NCBI RefSeq assembly: GCF_002261215.1
Contig: NZ_NEVS01000004.1
Location: forward strand, 3,162,001-3,226,000
Source: Bordetella genomosp. 11
GTDB lineage: Bacteria > Pseudomonadota > Gammaproteobacteria > Burkholderiales > Burkholderiaceae_B
Length of the DNA: 64,000 nucleotides
Direction: 5' to 3'
Numbering within the stretch: position 1 is the stretch's first letter; the number at the start of each line of letters is the position of its first letter. Both the position numbers and the translations under genes were made by a program. Of this stretch, positions 61,675 to 64,000 are shown piece by piece. The notes beneath the pieces were generated by a model that was not told where the DNA came from, searched no databases, and saw nothing but the letters and a program-made list of their open reading frames with translations.

Positions 61675-63051
61675 TCATAGCCCGACGTGCTGCCGGATCG
61701 TGGCCAATGGCCGACGCAGCATCCAATAGACCAGCGGCACCCGGTCGCCGATCAGCTTGGCGGTGCCTTTCAGCCCCACGCGTTGGCCGGCGCCGCCGTC
61801 GATGCGGGCCCGCACGCGGTAGGCGTAGCTGCCGTCGGGACGAGGCACGGCGTCGTGGGCGACGTAGCGCACGCGCGCCGACACGGAGTCCAACGGCGCG
61901 GAAGCAAGATAGAGTTCGACCATGGCCCCGCTCTCCAGCGGGATCGCGTCGCCGATGGGTAGCCACGCCTCGACTTCCACGTCGTCCGGCGCGGCGATGC
62001 GCATGATGCGTTCGCCCGTCTGGACGGGTTTGCCTATCCATTCGCTGGGGTCGTCGAAGAGCGCGATACCGTCGCGGGGCGCGGTGACGCGGGATCGCTC
62101 GAACTGGCCGCGCGCGTAGGCGGCTTCGGCCTGTTTTTCTTCGATCTTTCCGCTCAGGATGGCCAGCTGCGCCTTGGATTTGGGATCGGACAAAGCTTGC
62201 TGGGCGTATTGCCGGTATTCGGCCTGCGCCGTGGCCAGCGTCTGCCTGGCGACTTCCAATCGGGTGGCGATGGGCGCTTCATCGAAGTTGAACAGCGCCT
62301 GGCCCGTCTTCACGGCCTGATTGGGCTGGACCTGGAATTGCGCGACCACCCCGTCCACGGGGGCGCGGATAACGGCTGGATCCGCCGGCACCAGCTCGCC
62401 CGGCGCCAGCACGGACAACCGCACCGGGCAGGACAGTATCGCCAGCACCAGCGCGGCGACCAGGGTGCGGCGCTGTCTCCACCAGGGCATGCCGGGCTTG
62501 CGCCCGATCATGGCCTGCGCGGCGAGTCTGGCGCGCTGCCAGGACCATCCCGCGGTGCCGCCCTGCCCGCGCCAGGCGTGATGCCAGGCATCGACCCACT
62601 CCACCAGCAAGGCAAGGGCGTCGCCGGACCATGGAACGTCCGCCGCGAGGAATACGCCGCCGCCCGCGCCTTCGCGCGCACGACCGCTGAAGGGCAGCCA
62701 CAGGCCGTAAGGCGGCAGCCATTCCGTCCATTCGGCGGCCAGGACAGCGGGCAGATCGGAGGCTGTTACAGGCATCGCGGACGCGGACCTGTCGTGCAGG
62801 ACGCGACAGACCTTGGCCAGCCATTGCGCGTATGGGGCATTGGCTTCCGGCTCCACGACGCCGGACAGCGATTCCAGGCCCTTGTCGGCCAGCCACAGCG
62901 CGCCTTGCCGGTAAGGCGCCAGGGCATGGGTGTCATTGACGACCAGGAAGGCGAGCTCCGCCGCGCTGTCCGCCACGCGGGCGCGCCGACACAAGTCGAG
63001 CAGCACCAGCAGGGGATGCGTGGCCGCAGATGCCTGCGCGGCGGCGTTCAC
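61675..63051 (-). CDS. HlyD-type periplasmic adaptor with extra cytoplasmic N-terminal domain
   Basis: A 458-residue protein. Residues 1-185 are a soluble domain with a GAF-like pattern (AELAFLVVNDTHALAPYRQGA), unusual for this family. One transmembrane helix follows at 196-212. The periplasmic part has a lipoyl half-motif (VIRAPVDGVVAQFQV), a coiled coil at about 260-330, the second half-motif (RVTAPRDGIALFDD) and a beta-barrel. It lies between the repeat-protein gene (43 bases upstream) and the M50 fusion (10 bases downstream), implying a joint complex. No ABC transporter or TolC gene is in the window. Confidence 0.85.
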   Translation of the reverse strand: MNAAAQASAATHPLLVLLDLCRRARVADSAAELAFLVVNDTHALAPYRQGALWLADKGLESLSGVVEPEANAPYAQWLAKVCRVLHDRSASAMPVTASDLPAVLAAEWTEWLPPYGLWLPFSGRAREGAGGGVFLAADVPWSGDALALLVEWVDAWHHAWRGQGGTAGWSWQRARLAAQAMIGRKPGMPWWRQRRTLVAALVLAILSCPVRLSVLAPGELVPADPAVIRAPVDGVVAQFQVQPNQAVKTGQALFNFDEAPIATRLEVARQTLATAQAEYRQYAQQALSDPKSKAQLAILSGKIEEKQAEAAYARGQFERSRVTAPRDGIALFDDPSEWIGKPVQTGERIMRIAAPDDVEVEAWLPIGDAIPLESGAMVELYLASAPLDSVSARVRYVAHDAVPRPDGSYAYRVRARIDGGAGQRVGLKGTAKLIGDRVPLVYWMLRRPLATIRQHVGL

Positions 63052-63094
63052 GTCCCTGGCCTCCGCAAGGAGGACGGGATGGGCGTCGCGATGG

Positions 63095-64000
63095 TCACGC
63101 GCCTGTCCCCGGCAGGGACCTGGCCAATGCAGCCAGGCGATCGATCACACCCGCACCGCCGCGCTGCTGCGCGGCCTGGTGTAGCTGCTCGCTCAGGCCC
63201 GCGCGGCCCTCGTGCCCGGACGGCACGGATGCTTGCCGCGCGCCCACCCGGACGTGGAACACCGTCGCTGCTTCGTTCCCCGCTCCATCCCGCGCAATCA
63301 CGCGGATGGCGATGTCCCCGGACATACCGCTGGGCGCGTCGACGACGAACTTGCCGGCACGGCTGTCGAACCGCACCCAGGCCGGCAAGGGCCTGCCATC
63401 CTGCAGGCGGGCGGCAAGCTGTATCGCGGCATTGGGATCGGTATGGGCGAAGGCATCGGACGGAATACTGACTTCGATGCGGCCGGCCGGCGCCACGATC
63501 AGATCGCCCATGCCGCGGTTCAGCATCAGGCCTTGGTTTGCGGCCGATGACGGCATCACGACAACCCGGAAACTGCTGCCGTGGGTAAGGGATTCCCCGT
63601 CCGGACGACCCAGGTCGCGCAGGCCATCGCCGGGATAGGCGATGCCCGTGCCCGCAAACGAGGGGAAGACGGCGGCGCTCACATCCCCGGCCAGCCCCGC
63701 GGCCAGCAGCGACGATTGCAGGCGCGGCGGCAGGAATTCGATTGCGGACTCCTGCAGCGTTATGGCACCGGCCAATGGCCGATCCGCCGCGCGATCGTTG
63801 TCGAACGGCGTGGGTGACGCGGCGGAAAACATGGGCAGTGGCGGCCGGAGCGGCGGCGGTGGCGGGACGGCCTGCGCCGGTGTCGTCGGTGGTGCGGGGT
63901 CCGGTGGCTGCGGCGGCTGCGGCGGCGCTGCCAGGCTCAGTACGCCGCTCGCGCTGCTGGTATTGCCCGCGGCGTCGATAACCGTGGCCGTCACGCCATA
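63095..64000 (-). CDS. Large Ig/cadherin-like repeat protein, C-terminal part (truncated by window edge)
   Basis: The frame is open to the right edge; a GTG at 63994 is internal. At the edge it is in a bacterial Ig-like repeat (YGVTATVIDAAGNTSSASG), so more repeats are expected beyond 64000. A Pro-rich linker of about 35 residues follows, then a unique region, then a putative Ig/cadherin-type domain (LPAWVRFDSRAGKFVVDAP, IRVIARDGAGNEAATVFHV). The C-terminal 40 residues are helical and charged. No glycine-rich RTX nonapeptides are visible in this part. It is probably a secreted or surface adhesin carried by the two export genes downstream. Confidence 0.75.
   Translation of the reverse strand, partial: YGVTATVIDAAGNTSSASGVLSLAAPPQPPQPPDPAPPTTPAQAVPPPPPLRPPLPMFSAASPTPFDNDRAADRPLAGAITLQESAIEFLPPRLQSSLLAAGLAGDVSAAVFPSFAGTGIAYPGDGLRDLGRPDGESLTHGSSFRVVVMPSSAANQGLMLNRGMGDLIVAPAGRIEVSIPSDAFAHTDPNAAIQLAARLQDGRPLPAWVRFDSRAGKFVVDAPSGMSGDIAIRVIARDGAGNEAATVFHVRVGARQASVPSGHEGRAGLSEQLHQAAQQRGGAGVIDRLAALARSLPGTGA

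Overview
The window is one G+C-rich, gene-dense stretch of a betaproteobacterial chromosome. The best taxonomic fit is the Bordetella/Achromobacter group of the Alcaligenaceae. The clues are two Bug-type tricarboxylate-transporter receptors, a response regulator very close to BvgA beside a BvgS-like hybrid kinase, a PrpF protein, and a cyo-SURF1-regBA block. The species call is inference. I see no rRNA, convincing tRNA, insertion sequence, prophage or CRISPR array. Both window edges cut through surface-protein genes.

Layout, left to right. (1) 1-1591: N-terminal part of a classical autotransporter passenger, minus strand, running off the left edge. (2) 1995-6097: an arsenic operon arsR-arsC-acr3-arsH-MFS with a near-consensus promoter over a perfect inverted-repeat operator. 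(3) 6284-12120: adhP, a GT9 glycosyltransferase, a chemoreceptor, a secreted pepsin-like protein and a KGG stress protein. (4) 12121-21967: a candidate structured RNA with a strong terminator, a type II NADH dehydrogenase, a complete RND tripartite pump (adaptor, permease, outer-membrane channel, no local regulator) and an MHS-family MFS carrier. (5) 22252-29165: quinol oxidase genes cyoABCD, a SURF1 factor and the redox two-component pair regB-regA, probably one transcription unit. (6) 29212-32722: AraC regulator, aldo/keto reductase and MFS exporter. (7) 33057-36145: a long leader region and a BvgA/BvgS-like phosphorelay whose kinase lacks the periplasmic Venus-flytrap sensors of BvgS. (8) 36136-44059: prpF, then phosphoketolase and acetate kinase (acetyl phosphate to acetate plus ATP), a 60-residue hydrophilic protein, and a cyanide-insensitive bd-type oxidase cioAB with its DUF2474 miniprotein. 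(9) 44127-49024: a GntR-Bug-deacetylase operon, a degenerate isopenicillin-N-synthase-like protein, and a DUF1348/TetR pair. (10) 49043-55265: a catabolic operon under an FCD-GntR repressor with an operator array: FAH-family enzyme, Bug receptor, two-subunit molybdenum hydroxylase and a ModA-like protein lacking a signal peptide. (11) 55267-59465: small proteins and the housekeeping genes serS and rarA. (12) 59559-64000: a secretion cassette with the C terminus of a large Ig/cadherin-repeat protein, a HlyD-type adaptor with an extra cytoplasmic domain, and an M50 zinc protease fused to a HlyD module.

The best candidate for an under-described system is block 12. It looks like export machinery for a giant repeat protein in which an M50 protease-HlyD fusion with a PqqD/RRE-like N terminus sits where an ABC transporter would be expected. 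Other points worth following are the secreted pepsin-fold protein, the sensor-less BvgS-like kinase with a BvgA-like palindrome upstream, and the FCD-GntR operator array with an extra site inside its target gene.
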